NCBI GenBank assembly: GCA_900548275.1
Contig: URJY01000015.1
Span: 1-43,702 of the forward strand
Source: an uncultured Opitutales bacterium
GTDB taxonomy: Bacteria; Verrucomicrobiota; Verrucomicrobiia; Opitutales; Intestinicryptomonadaceae
Reading direction: 5' to 3'
Length of the DNA: 43,702 nt
In this document: positions 33,222-42,091 of the stretch, in pieces
Numbering within the stretch: the first letter of the stretch is position 1
Layout: the number at the start of each line of letters is the position of its first letter
Position numbers and translations under genes: made by a program
Notes under the pieces: model-generated
The model's database searches: none
Told to the model about the DNA's origin: nothing
Seen by the model: only the letters and a program-made list of their open reading frames with translations

Positions 33222-33263
33222 AGCCCCGCGCCTTTGCGCCGTATTTTCTTGGGTTGCGGGGCT
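33222..33263 (+). terminator. Weak hairpin after dtd
   Basis: A perfect eight-base stem AGCCCCGC / GCGGGGCT around a 26-base loop lies just after the dtd stop. No T-run follows, so intrinsic termination is doubtful. The rest of the 200-base gap up to 33415 is T-rich toward the antiporter start, with no clear promoter. Confidence 0.3.
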
Positions 33264-33415
33264 TGTTCCGCACGCGTTTTTGCCTGCGGCGTTTTGCGGC
33301 GGATTCGGTTTGCGCGCGTATTTTTTCGGTAAATATTTGTTGATAATTTCCGCTTTTTATATTGCCTGTTTTTTATCGGCGGAAAATTTCTTCCGCGCGA
33401 CGTTTTTACCCCGCT

Positions 33416-35737
33416 ATGGATACCCACTCTTCCGCGTTTTTACTGAAGGATTTGGCTATAATCGTGGTCGCTTCGACAGTGTCGATGCGCATATTTTCGG
33501 CGTTGAAACTGCCGCTTCTGCTCGGCTTTATAATAGTCGGAATTTTGCTTTCGCCCGTGTTCGGGCTGATTTCGTCGGCGGAAAACATTTCCGCGCTCGG
33601 GGAACTGGGCGTGATGTTTATGATGTTTTTCGTGGGGATGGAGTTCAACCTCGAGCGGCTGAAAAAAGTCTTCGCCCCGAGCATGTTGGGTATCGCATTC
33701 CAGATTGCGGCGATGGGCGTTCTCGGGATGGTCGCGGCGGGTCTGATGGGGCTTTCGAAAATCGACGGCGTGTTTCTGGGCGGTGTGTTGGCGATGAGTT
33801 CGACAATCGTAATCGTGGAAATTTTTGCGCAGCGGCGCGATTTGTCGAAGCTATACGCGCAGATTGCGATAGGTATTTTGATAGTCGAGGACATCTTTGC
33901 GGTGTTCCTGCTCGTCGTGCTGTCGGGGGTCGGTTCGGGCAGCCTGCCGAGCGCGATGGAGCTTTTCCGCTCGACGCTTGCGATTCTCAGTTTTATGATA
34001 ACCATTTTCGTGGTCGGCAAGCTTGTCGTACCGCGATTCCTGCGCAGATTTGCGGTTTCGGGCAACCGCCAAGAGCTGATAATGGTCATTTTCTGTCTGA
34101 TTATGGGGTTGGGCGAACTGGCGGAACTTTCGCATCTTTCGCTGTCGCTCGGAGCGTTTATGGCGGGTTCGATTATCTCGGGTTCGGACGTTTCGCGCAG
34201 GGTTGAGCACATCGCCGACCCGTTCCGCAACTTGTTTGTGGCATTGTTTTTCGTGTCGGTGGGTACGCAAATAAATCCGCATTTGATAATAGATTTGTGG
34301 CTGCCGATTCTGCTGATTTCGTTCGGGGTAATCGTGTTCCAAACGTTCGCGTGCTTTTGCGGAATCACCCTTGCGGGCGTGCGTTGCCGCGACGCCTATT
34401 TGGCGGCGGTAAACAAGGCGCAAATCGGCGAATTCAGTTTTGTCATCGCGGGCTTGGGAATTTCGAGCGGCGTTATGAACCCGTCGATTATGGCGATTGC
34501 GATGGGCGTTTCGTTTCTGACGGTGTTCCTCAATCCGCTCGTTTCGTCGCAGTCGGAACGGATTATGTCGGCTGTGCATTCGCTTGCGCCCAAGAGACTT
34601 CTCGACCTTCTCGACATCTACCGCCGCACGGTTTCGTCGCTGTCGAAGTCGGCTTCGGGCAGTTCGAAGCTGGGTGATTTCCTCCCGAATGTCGGGGCGA
34701 TTTTCATCTACACGCTCCTTTTTAGCGGCGCGATGTTTACCGCCGCGTATCTTGCCCGCGCCGTGAAAGATTCGACTTATCCCGATATGTTCGCAATCGG
34801 GATTTGGGTTGCCGCCGCCGCCGTTTCGATTCCACTTCTGGCGGGCGTACTGAAGTCGTCGGGGGCTTGCGCCGCAAAGATTGTCGATATTGTCGACGCC
34901 CGCTACAAGCTTGCGGCGGGCGCGGGCGGCAGACTGCACGCGTTTTTGCGCAACGTGTTTTCGGCGTTCATTATGGCGGCGTTTGCTGTGGTCTATCTGA
35001 CGTTTGCATTCAACTTTTTGCCTATCGGCGACGCCGTCGTGATATTTGCGGCAAGCGTTGTACTGCTGTCGATTTTCTTCAGGCGGATTTTTTCGAACTT
35101 CAGGCATTCGATGGAGGGCAGGTTCGCCTCGGTGCTCAAACGACACCTTGAAAACGCCGAACACAATAGGCGCGAACATCTTATGGACAACATCCGCGCG
35201 AGCCGCACTTGGGCGAAGAGCGTCGCCGAAATCGAAATCGACGAGTTTGCCGAATCGGCGGGCAAGACCGTCGGCGAGCTTGCGATACGCGAGCGCACGG
35301 GCGCGGAAATCGCCGCCGTTAGGCGCGGCGAGTTTTCGATTTACGATATCGAAGCCGACACGCGTCTTTATCCCGACGACGTTGTAATTCTTTGCGCCTC
35401 AGACAGTCAGATTGCCGAAGCCGAAAAGATTCTCACAAAGCCTTCGCCCATCAAGCCCGTGATGGAGGAGAACATTTCGGGCGACGGCAATATGACGCTC
35501 GCCGAAATCGACGTTCCCGACGATTCGCTTCTTTGCGGCAAGACGCTGAAAGACGTTGCTATGCCCAAAAAGTACGGAATTAAAGTGATGGGCGTTCTCC
35601 ATTCGGGCGAGGTCGAACCGTCGCAGCCCGACCCCGTGCGCCCGTTTGAGGGCGGCGACAAAATCCTTTGTATGGGGACGGTTTCGGCGATGACAAGGAT
35701 GTCGGGCGAGCTAAAGCTCGTTCCGCATTTGCAATAG
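33416..35737 (+). CDS. CPA2 family monovalent cation:proton antiporter with two TrkA-C domains
   Basis: A 773-residue membrane protein of the KefB/YbaL type. About 12 helices in residues 5-385 form the exchanger (LLLGFIIVGILLSPVFG, LGELGVMFMMFFVGMEFNLERLK, LAMSSTIVIVEIF, SLGAFMAGSIISGS). A second membrane cluster of about four helices follows (about 440-570). The soluble end has two TrkA-C-like regulatory modules (about 610-675 and 690-765), each with the typical G-K-T and P-D-D/GD pattern. The Rossmann RCK-N domain of KefB is absent. It probably exchanges K+ or Na+ for protons and senses a small ligand. ATG 33416 is chosen as the start directly before the first helix. Confidence 0.88.
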   Translation: MDTHSSAFLLKDLAIIVVASTVSMRIFSALKLPLLLGFIIVGILLSPVFGLISSAENISALGELGVMFMMFFVGMEFNLERLKKVFAPSMLGIAFQIAAMGVLGMVAAGLMGLSKIDGVFLGGVLAMSSTIVIVEIFAQRRDLSKLYAQIAIGILIVEDIFAVFLLVVLSGVGSGSLPSAMELFRSTLAILSFMITIFVVGKLVVPRFLRRFAVSGNRQELIMVIFCLIMGLGELAELSHLSLSLGAFMAGSIISGSDVSRRVEHIADPFRNLFVALFFVSVGTQINPHLIIDLWLPILLISFGVIVFQTFACFCGITLAGVRCRDAYLAAVNKAQIGEFSFVIAGLGISSGVMNPSIMAIAMGVSFLTVFLNPLVSSQSERIMSAVHSLAPKRLLDLLDIYRRTVSSLSKSASGSSKLGDFLPNVGAIFIYTLLFSGAMFTAAYLARAVKDSTYPDMFAIGIWVAAAAVSIPLLAGVLKSSGACAAKIVDIVDARYKLAAGAGGRLHAFLRNVFSAFIMAAFAVVYLTFAFNFLPIGDAVVIFAASVVLLSIFFRRIFSNFRHSMEGRFASVLKRHLENAEHNRREHLMDNIRASRTWAKSVAEIEIDEFAESAGKTVGELAIRERTGAEIAAVRRGEFSIYDIEADTRLYPDDVVILCASDSQIAEAEKILTKPSPIKPVMEENISGDGNMTLAEIDVPDDSLLCGKTLKDVAMPKKYGIKVMGVLHSGEVEPSQPDPVRPFEGGDKILCMGTVSAMTRMSGELKLVPHLQ

Positions 35738-35773
35738 GCTGGCGCGGGTGTGCAATCCGCGCGGTTGCGGATG

Positions 35774-36331
35774 TCAGCGCGTTTTCTTCGGCGGAAGCGG
35801 CGACTTGCGCGGCTCTTTGCACAGCACGATTTCGCCGCGTTCGCGCGTCGCCTTCATATCGATAATTCGCTGATTGTCCGAGCCTCTGAAGCGCAGCGAG
35901 ATGTCTTTGCGCGCTTCGATAAACGGCCCGTCGACAAGCACGTCGACGAGCGACAAAAGTTCGTCGGTGGCTTCGCAGTGGACGCGTCCGCCCTCGCGCA
36001 TATCGCGGTCGAGCACGCAGCCCGAGTATGCCCAGACTGTTTTGTCGGGGTACGCCTGCCGCACGCGTTTTACAAAAGGCAGCAGGGCGCGTTGGTTTTC
36101 GGGCTCGAAAGGTTCGCCGCCCAAAAGGGTAAGCCCGACAACGTGGTCGGGCTTTAGCAATTCCAAAATGCGCCGCTCGACTTTTTCGTCGAACGGCTTG
36201 CCTGCGCAAAAATCCCAAGTTGCGGGGTTGAAGCAACCTTTGCAATGATTACGGCAACCCGAAACGAAGAGCGAAACGCGCACGCCCGTACCGTTTGCGA
36301 TGTCGAGCGGTTTTATTTCGGAATAGTTCAC
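35774..36331 (-). CDS. nrdG: Anaerobic ribonucleoside-triphosphate reductase activating protein
   Basis: A 185-residue radical SAM activase that installs the glycyl radical on NrdD. The cluster motif CxxxCxxC is C26, C30, C33 (SGCRNHCKGC), followed by LLGGEPF at 69-75, typical of NrdG. The C-terminal 25 residues are basic and extra. The start is GTG 36331, supported by GGGGAG nine bases upstream. It lies 15 bases after nrdD, so the two form an operon. It is convergent with the antiporter gene. Confidence 0.95.
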   Translation of the reverse strand: MNYSEIKPLDIANGTGVRVSLFVSGCRNHCKGCFNPATWDFCAGKPFDEKVERRILELLKPDHVVGLTLLGGEPFEPENQRALLPFVKRVRQAYPDKTVWAYSGCVLDRDMREGGRVHCEATDELLSLVDVLVDGPFIEARKDISLRFRGSDNQRIIDMKATRERGEIVLCKEPRKSPLPPKKTR

Positions 36332-36346
36332 GGCACGCGCTCCCCG

Positions 36347-38524
36347 TTAGAGGTGCAGAACGCGTTCGCGGATTTCCTGCGTGCGCCCCTGATTCCAGAA
36401 TTGCGTGCCGATGTATCCGCATGTGCGGCGGGCGACGTTCATCTTGGTTTCGTCGGTATTGCCGCACTTGGGGCAACGCCAGATTAGCTTGCCGTCTTCG
36501 TCCTTTACGATTTCGATTTCGCCGTCGAAGCCGCACACTTGGCAGTAGTCGCTTTTCGTGTTGAGTTCGGCGTACATAATGTTGTCGTAAATATAGCGCA
36601 TAACAAGCAAAACGGCGGGAATGTTGTTTTGCATATTCGGCACTTCGACATAGCTGATTGCCCCTCCGGGGGAGAGCGTCTGGAACTTCGATTCGAGCGA
36701 AAGTTTTGCGAACGCGTCAATCGGCTCCGTTACGTGGACGTGGTAGCTGTTTGTGATGTAGTTTTTGTCGCTTACGCCCTCGACTATGCCGAAACGGCGT
36801 TGGAGGGCTTTTGCAAACTTGTAAGTTGTGCTTTCAAGCGGAGTTCCGTAAAGGGAGTAGTCGATGTCTTCGGCTTTCTTCCACTTGGCGGTGTACTCGT
36901 TGAGCTTGCGCATAATTTCGAGCCCGAGAGCCTCGCCTTCGGGGTCGGTAAGCTTTTTCTTGATGAGCGAGAACACGCATTCCCAAAGCCCCGCGTAGCC
37001 GAGCGAAAGGGTGGAGTAGCCGCCGTGCAAATACTTGTCGATTTTTTCGCCTTTCTTCAGACGCAGAAGCGCGCCGTGCTGCCAGAGAATCGGGGCGGCG
37101 TCGGAAAGCGTGCCCGTGAGTCTTTCGTGGCGGCACTGGAGGGCGCGGTGGCAAAGCTCCATGCGTTCGTCGAATATGCGCCAGAACGCGTCCATATCGC
37201 CCTTTGCCGAAAGCCCGATGTCGGGCAGGTTGACGGTTACGACGCCTTGGTTGAATCTGCCGTAATACTTGGGTCTGCCGTCTTCGTCGACATACGGCGT
37301 AAGGAAGCTGCGACAACCCATACAGGTGTAGCAATGGCCTTCGCCGTTTTTGTCTATCTTGTTGCGGAGCATTATCTTCTCCGAAATGTAGTCGGGCACG
37401 AGGCGTTTTGCCGTACACTTGGCGGCAAGCTCCGTGAGGTAGTAGTACTTGGAATCGGGGTTGATGTTGTCCTCTTCCAGAACGTAAATGAGCTTGGGGA
37501 AGGCGGGCGTTATGTATGTGCCCGATTCGTTCTTAACGCCCTGATAACGCTGGTTGAGAACTTCCTCGATGATGATTGCCAAGTCTTCCTTTTCGCGCTC
37601 GTTGCGGGCTTCGCCCAGATACATAAAGACCGTTACAAAGGGGGCTTGCCCGTTTGTCGTCATCAGTGTAACAACTTGGTATTGAATTGTCTGGACGCCG
37701 CGGGCAACTTCCTCGCGCACGCGCTGTTCGAGGATTTTCTCGAGCTTTTCGGGCGCGATTTCGATTCCGACGCTCTTGAATTCGTCCTGCAGTTCGCCGC
37801 GGATTCTCTGGCGCGACACCTCAACAAACGGCGCGAGGTGCGTAAGCGTTATACTCTGCCCGCCGTACTGATTACTTGCGACCTGTGCGATGATTTGCGT
37901 TGCGATGTTGCAGGCGGTGGAGAAAGTTCTGGGGCGGTCAATCATCGTGCCCGAGATTACCGTGCCGTTCTGGAGCATATCCTCGAGATTTACGAGGTCG
38001 CAGTTGTGCATATGCTGCGCGAAGTAGTCCATATCGTGGAAATGGATTATGCCTTCGTTGTGTGCCGACACGATTTCTTCGGGGAGCAGGATACGCGATG
38101 CGATGTCCTTCGAGACTTCGCCCGCCATATAGTCGCGCTGTACGCTGTTGATAGTCGGATTCTTGTTCGAGTTTTCCTGTTTGATGTCTTCGTTGTTGCA
38201 CTCGATGAGCGTAAGAATCTGCTTGTCGGTGGTGTTTGCACGGCGGACGAGGCTTCGGACGTAGCGGTATGTGATGTATTTTTTCGCCACTTCGAATGCG
38301 CCCGCTTTCATAATTTGCGTTTCGACAATATCTTGGATTTCTTCGACCGTCAATGCCCTGTCGCGCGCCGAGCACACGCTTTCGACGAAGTTGGCGATGG
38401 AACGGATTTGTTCCGATGTCAGCGCCCGCGTGAAATCTACGGTCTGGTTTGCCTTGGATACGGCGTTGACTATTTTTTCGGCGTCGAAAACCGCTTCCGC
38501 GCCGCTTCTTTTTAAAATTTTCAT
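36347..38524 (-). CDS. nrdD: Anaerobic ribonucleoside-triphosphate reductase (class III)
   Basis: A 725-residue glycyl radical enzyme that reduces ribonucleoside triphosphates to deoxy forms without oxygen. An ATP-cone domain (about 1-95, MKILKRSGAEAVFDAEKIVNAV) senses dATP/ATP. The ten-stranded barrel follows with HFHDMDYFAQHMHNCDLVNL and NTDLP-like elements. Near the end is a four-cysteine zinc site (CQVC and CPKC) and the radical motif RRTCGYIG with G703. ATG 38524 is chosen: it has AAAGGA just upstream, it begins the ATP cone, and its first bases overlap the stop of a short leader ORF. It forms an operon with nrdG. Confidence 0.97.
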   Translation of the reverse strand: MKILKRSGAEAVFDAEKIVNAVSKANQTVDFTRALTSEQIRSIANFVESVCSARDRALTVEEIQDIVETQIMKAGAFEVAKKYITYRYVRSLVRRANTTDKQILTLIECNNEDIKQENSNKNPTINSVQRDYMAGEVSKDIASRILLPEEIVSAHNEGIIHFHDMDYFAQHMHNCDLVNLEDMLQNGTVISGTMIDRPRTFSTACNIATQIIAQVASNQYGGQSITLTHLAPFVEVSRQRIRGELQDEFKSVGIEIAPEKLEKILEQRVREEVARGVQTIQYQVVTLMTTNGQAPFVTVFMYLGEARNEREKEDLAIIIEEVLNQRYQGVKNESGTYITPAFPKLIYVLEEDNINPDSKYYYLTELAAKCTAKRLVPDYISEKIMLRNKIDKNGEGHCYTCMGCRSFLTPYVDEDGRPKYYGRFNQGVVTVNLPDIGLSAKGDMDAFWRIFDERMELCHRALQCRHERLTGTLSDAAPILWQHGALLRLKKGEKIDKYLHGGYSTLSLGYAGLWECVFSLIKKKLTDPEGEALGLEIMRKLNEYTAKWKKAEDIDYSLYGTPLESTTYKFAKALQRRFGIVEGVSDKNYITNSYHVHVTEPIDAFAKLSLESKFQTLSPGGAISYVEVPNMQNNIPAVLLVMRYIYDNIMYAELNTKSDYCQVCGFDGEIEIVKDEDGKLIWRCPKCGNTDETKMNVARRTCGYIGTQFWNQGRTQEIRERVLHL

Positions 38525-38607
38525 AAATTCCTTTCGAGCTGTGAGTTTAAAACGAAACCGCAACGAATCCTGCCGATTTTCCATCCGCAAAATCCGCCCA
38601 TGTGCAT
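38521..38607 (-). CDS. Putative 28-residue leader peptide of nrdD
   Basis: A 28-codon frame from ATG 38607 to TGA 38521-38523 overlaps the nrdD start by four bases (ATGA). It is preceded, nine bases away, by GGGAGGAGG (38617-38625), the strongest Shine-Dalgarno-like sequence I see in the window. The peptide is basic with two cysteines and several glycines (starts MHMGGFCGWKIGRI) and does not resemble any family I know. The strong ribosome site combined with the exact overlap suggests translational coupling or a regulatory leader peptide. It could be fortuitous. Confidence 0.45.
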   Translation of the reverse strand: MHMGGFCGWKIGRIRCGFVLNSQLERNL

Positions 38608-38988
38608 CCCGCGAAACCTCCTCCCTGCGAAAACCCGAATTTGTCCGCTTTTAATTCGGACTCAGTCGGCGTTTTCGGAGAAAATTGCGCAGGCTTTAGT
38701 TGTCGTAATAATAACTTTTTGTTGTAGTAGTTTTGCCGCGTATTCGGCGGCTATGCTTTTTATTGGAGACGATAAAAACGCCTTTTATTTGCCGAATCAA
38801 GAGGTTTTTTTAACATTTTACAATATATTGGCAATCAATATGTTAAATTGCTTATTTGAACGTTTTGGTCTGGTGTTTTTTTGCCCGCCCGAAACTCCCC
38901 GAAAAGGACGGGGAGGGCGCGGTTTCGTGCCGCCGAAACGTCGATATTTCGGGCTTTGCGCGGGCTTCGGACGGAGCGTTTTCCGCCG
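38608..38988 (-). promoter_or_regulatory. AT-rich upstream region of nrdD with NrdR-box-like pair
   Basis: No gene is visible. The stretch 38690-38880 is clearly AT-richer than the surroundings. CAATATATTG (38821-38830) matches the NrdR-box core exactly and CAATATGTTA (38836-38845) matches nine of ten positions. They are 15 bases apart, not the usual 21 or 31, and lie about 300 bases before nrdD, so the assignment is weak. A possible promoter on the minus strand is TTGATT-17-TTTTAT. Near thiE a hairpin CTCCCCG / CGGGGAG (38893-38914) may end that transcript, but it lacks a proper T-run. Confidence 0.35.
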
Positions 38989-39657
38989 TTATCGCGCGGA
39001 CAGAAATTCGCGTTCGAGGTCTTTTACCGCCTGCGTTGTATCGGACGCCACGAGAACATCGGAAACCGCAACTATTCTCTCCGCACCCGCGAGGCGCACC
39101 TGCGCCGCCGTACGCATATTCACGCCGCCGATTGCAAACCACGGCAGCTTGGGCGAATACGCCGCGACCCGTTCCACAAGTTCGAGCCCCACGGGTTTGC
39201 GCCCCGGTTTCGTGTTCGTGGCGTAGACCGGACCGACCGCGAAGTAGTCGAGCACATCCGCGAGCGCGTCCGCCGCCGTCGCCTGTTCGAACGAGTGCGT
39301 AGAAAGCCCCAGAACCCTGTTTTTGCCTATGATTTTGCGCGCCTCGTGCGGCGGCATATCGTCCTGCCCGACGTGCAGCCCCGCGTTCGGGATAATCGAG
39401 CAGATTTCCGCCGCAAGTTCTGGCGAGTCGTTTATTATAAAGTAGGGCGCGTTCGGCTTTTTGAAAATCGGCAGAAGCTCGAAAGCCATTTCGCGGCGTT
39501 CCGCCTGATCCTGTTTTTTTGCGCGAAGCTGGATTATTTTTGCGCCCGCCGCCGCGAGCTGTTCGCACTTCGAAAAGAGGTTTTCGCGCGGAACGTAGCC
39601 CGTGTCCACAATGCCGTAGAAAAGGGCGTTCCGCAATGATTCGGACAATTCCGCCAT
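38989..39657 (-). CDS. thiE: Thiamine phosphate synthase
   Basis: A 222-residue TIM-barrel enzyme joining HMP pyrophosphate with HET phosphate to make thiamine monophosphate. Motifs: IIQLRAKKQ for pyrophosphate binding, YFIINDSPELA, GLHVGQDDMP, LGLSTHSFEQA, YFAVGPVYATNTKPG and WFAIGGVNMRTA. All are typical of ThiE, although the usual TxTK reads TNTK. The ATG shares one base with the stop of the upstream Asp23-like gene (TAATG), so translation is coupled. No other thiamine gene is in the window. Confidence 0.93.
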   Translation of the reverse strand: MAELSESLRNALFYGIVDTGYVPRENLFSKCEQLAAAGAKIIQLRAKKQDQAERREMAFELLPIFKKPNAPYFIINDSPELAAEICSIIPNAGLHVGQDDMPPHEARKIIGKNRVLGLSTHSFEQATAADALADVLDYFAVGPVYATNTKPGRKPVGLELVERVAAYSPKLPWFAIGGVNMRTAAQVRLAGAERIVAVSDVLVASDTTQAVKDLEREFLSAR

Positions 39658-40244
39658 TACTTTTCTTCCTGCTCTTTTTTGATGTCGTCGCCCGAGTTGA
39701 AAACGGTGTCATCGGAAAGGATTACGTCGTCGTCTTTGTAGTCGGGAGCGGGGGGGAGGAACTTTGTTGTGGGCTTGTAAATCAGCCCCTTGAAGCCCGT
39801 AATGCGCACGTCGATTCGTCCGAGCTTTTCGACGCCCAGATGTTCGCGGAAGGCGGTCGTCAGCGCGGTCTGGACTTCGCTTGTCGCGTCGGTGAGCTTT
39901 TGCCCCGACTCGAGCTTCAGTGCGACGTTCATACAGAGCTTGCCCCTGCGCGTGTAGATTTTCACGTCGGGACGGTTGAGCGCGCCGAGGCTGTAGCAGA
40001 CGCTTTGCACAAGCTCGTCGAGAGCCTTGCGCGAAACCTCAACGACTCCCGCGCGGTTGTCGAAAAGCTTGATGGGCTTGCGGAGTTTTTTGATTTTTCT
40101 GACCGCCAATAGCAATGCGAAAGCTAGCGCGGCAACGCCGAGCATTTCGGGGGCGTGGGGTTGCGCCCAAGCCGTTTTTACCAGTTCCACCGCGCGATTG
40201 AGCCAATCGGCAAGTGTTTTTATGTAGACGTCGATATTGTCCAT
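39657..40244 (-). CDS. Asp23/Gls24-like membrane protein (AmaP-like)
   Basis: A 195-residue protein with an N-terminal amphipathic segment, one membrane helix (about 34-49, MLGVAALAFALLLAV) and a soluble domain with the Asp23/Gls24 pattern (VVEVSRKALDELVQSVCYSLG, VKIYTRRGKLCMNVALKL, IDVRITGFKGLIY). The tail is acidic and probably disordered. In Firmicutes AmaP anchors Asp23 in envelope stress; its job here is unknown. ATG 40244 is chosen, since upstream in-frame sequence is arginine-rich leader. It is coupled to thiE, an odd pairing. Confidence 0.75.
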   Translation of the reverse strand: MDNIDVYIKTLADWLNRAVELVKTAWAQPHAPEMLGVAALAFALLLAVRKIKKLRKPIKLFDNRAGVVEVSRKALDELVQSVCYSLGALNRPDVKIYTRRGKLCMNVALKLESGQKLTDATSEVQTALTTAFREHLGVEKLGRIDVRITGFKGLIYKPTTKFLPPAPDYKDDDVILSDDTVFNSGDDIKKEQEEK

Positions 40245-40268
40245 TGCTGTGTTTTGGTGAGTGTTAAT

Positions 40269-40297
40269 ATTCAAATTGGCGGTATAATTTTTTTCAA
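40269..40297 (-). promoter_or_regulatory. Candidate promoter of the Asp23-like/thiE transcript
   Basis: On the minus strand TTGAAA (40292-40297) and TTGAAT (40269-40274) are 17 bases apart. The -10 box matches four of six positions. It would start transcription about 20 bases before ATG 40244. Confidence 0.35.
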
Positions 40298-40300
40298 GTA

Positions 40301-42091
40301 TTATTTGTCGAACGAGAGGTCGTCGGGCCACTCGCGCGGATAGCCGTCGGCGGCGTTCTTTTTGCAGGCGTCGACAAGGCACAGGCTGTTGCCGACAACC
40401 ATTATATCGCGCGAAGGGTCGGTATTGTTAAAGATTTTCCAGAGAATTTTCGAGTTGCTCTCTATGTCGACGTCCGAGTCGAACAGGACTGCGGCGCGGA
40501 AAAATTCGGCGAATTTGCCGAAGCTTCCGATTTTTTCGAGGATGTCGCGCCCGCGCGAACTTCCTTTTTCCACCGCGATTGCGCAGAAGCCGTTCCGCGC
40601 CGACATCCGCAAAAATTGGGGAACTTGCGACTTCAGGAATTTTTCGATTTCGGCGGCGTCCGATTCCGTCGGCACCGATAGCTTGCGCACGTTGCGCTTC
40701 GTTTCGCCGTCGATTTCGCCCGTCAGGTCGATTGCGGTTTTCGAGCCTTGAAGCGGGCGCGGCGCGGAGTGGTCGAGCGCGTCGAGCACCCCCTCAGAAA
40801 GGAATATGTCGCGTTCGGGGTCGAACGATTTGAGGAATTTTTGCCAGACTTTCGACAAATCCGACGGGTCGTCGCCGCCGTCTATCGCAACTACCGCCTT
40901 GCAGAAGCTCATCTGCCCCTGTCCCCAAACGCCCGCGGCAAGCTTCTTTGCGTGCGCGGGAAACTCCTTGTCGAGCGCGACGACCGAGATGTTGTGGAAG
41001 ACGCCCTCCCACGGCAGGAAATAGTCGCGGATTTCGGGGATGACGGTGCGGAGCATCGGCAGAAAAATGCGTTCGGTTGCCTTTGCCATATAGCAGTCCT
41101 CCATTGGCGGCGGGCCGACGAGCGTGGCGCAGTAAATCGGCTTTTCCTTGCGCGTTATCGCCGTCAAGTGGAATACGGGGTACATGTCGGCGAGCGAGTA
41201 ATAGCCCGTGTGGTCGCCGAAAGGCCCTTCGAGCCTGCGCTCGTCGCAGTCTACGTAGCCCTCGAGGACGAACTCGGCGTCGGCGGGCACTTCCATATCG
41301 ACCGTAATGCACTTTGCCATCGGCACGCCTTTCTTGCGGAAGAAGCCCGCAAGCAGAAGCTCGTCGATACCGCGCGGCATCGGGGCGGTCGCCGCGTAAA
41401 TCGTGGCGGGGTCTGCGCCAATCGCCACCGCCACGGGCATACGCCTTTTTTTCCTCGCGTATTCTTTAAAAAAGTGCGAGCCGTCTTTGTGTACGTGCCA
41501 GTGCATACCCGTGGTTTTTTCGTCGAAAATCTGCAGCCTGTACATCCCGAGATTGCGCTTTCTGCCGTCGGGCGACTTCGTGAAAACGAGCGGCAGCGTA
41601 ACGAATCTGCCGCCGTCGTGCGGCCAACATTTGAGCACGGGAATTTCGGATAGGTCGATGTCGCTTCCCGTTTTTACGACCTCCTGACAGGGTGCTTTCC
41701 AGCGCACGGTCTTCGGCATAATGCGCGTTAGCGGCAGAATTTTCTTCGCCAAGTCGAAGAAGTCGCCGAGCGATTTCGGCGGATTTGCCTCCGTCAAAGC
41801 CGCGATTTCCGAGCCCGACTTCGCCAAGCTTTCGACGCCCAACGCCATCGACATGCGCCTGTCGCTGCCGAACAAATTTACAGCCACGGGGAATGTCTTG
41901 CGCCCGTTGTCGACTACGTTTTCGAAGAGCAGAGCCTTGCCGCCGTTCGGCTTTTTAGACTCCGCGTCGGCGTATTTCGAGATTTCGATAACGGGCGAAA
42001 CCTCATCCCTTATTCGGATTAACTCGCCCGAAGCTTCGAGCGCGTCGATAAATTCGCCTATGTTTTTGTAGGATTTTTTCACAGTCCCCAT
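40301..42091 (-). CDS. UbiD family prenylated-FMN decarboxylase, menaquinone-pathway type
   Basis: A 596-residue decarboxylase that depends on prenylated FMN made by UbiX. The UbiD core shows RLQIFDEKTTGMHWHVHKD, AVAIGADPATIYAATAP, LEGYVD, ERRLEGPFGDHTGYYS (E288 region, catalytic acid network), ATLVGPPPMEDC and GVWGQGQMS. About 90 residues at the C-terminus (with EIEKFLKSQVPQFLRMSARNG) are typical of the longer MqnL-like forms. With UbiX and UbiA homologues adjacent, it most likely removes the carboxyl group of a prenylated naphthoate in menaquinone synthesis. ATG 42091 is chosen; it overlaps ubiX by 13 bases. The longer in-frame extension lies inside ubiX and is not coding. Confidence 0.9.
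   Translation of the reverse strand: MGTVKKSYKNIGEFIDALEASGELIRIRDEVSPVIEISKYADAESKKPNGGKALLFENVVDNGRKTFPVAVNLFGSDRRMSMALGVESLAKSGSEIAALTEANPPKSLGDFFDLAKKILPLTRIMPKTVRWKAPCQEVVKTGSDIDLSEIPVLKCWPHDGGRFVTLPLVFTKSPDGRKRNLGMYRLQIFDEKTTGMHWHVHKDGSHFFKEYARKKRRMPVAVAIGADPATIYAATAPMPRGIDELLLAGFFRKKGVPMAKCITVDMEVPADAEFVLEGYVDCDERRLEGPFGDHTGYYSLADMYPVFHLTAITRKEKPIYCATLVGPPPMEDCYMAKATERIFLPMLRTVIPEIRDYFLPWEGVFHNISVVALDKEFPAHAKKLAAGVWGQGQMSFCKAVVAIDGGDDPSDLSKVWQKFLKSFDPERDIFLSEGVLDALDHSAPRPLQGSKTAIDLTGEIDGETKRNVRKLSVPTESDAAEIEKFLKSQVPQFLRMSARNGFCAIAVEKGSSRGRDILEKIGSFGKFAEFFRAAVLFDSDVDIESNSKILWKIFNNTDPSRDIMVVGNSLCLVDACKKNAADGYPREWPDDLSFDK

Noticed and set aside
38660..39226. Plus-strand open frame over the nrdD upstream region and thiE
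   Set aside because: It runs through AT-rich regulatory sequence and then antisense to thiE, with no ribosome site and no recognisable protein features.
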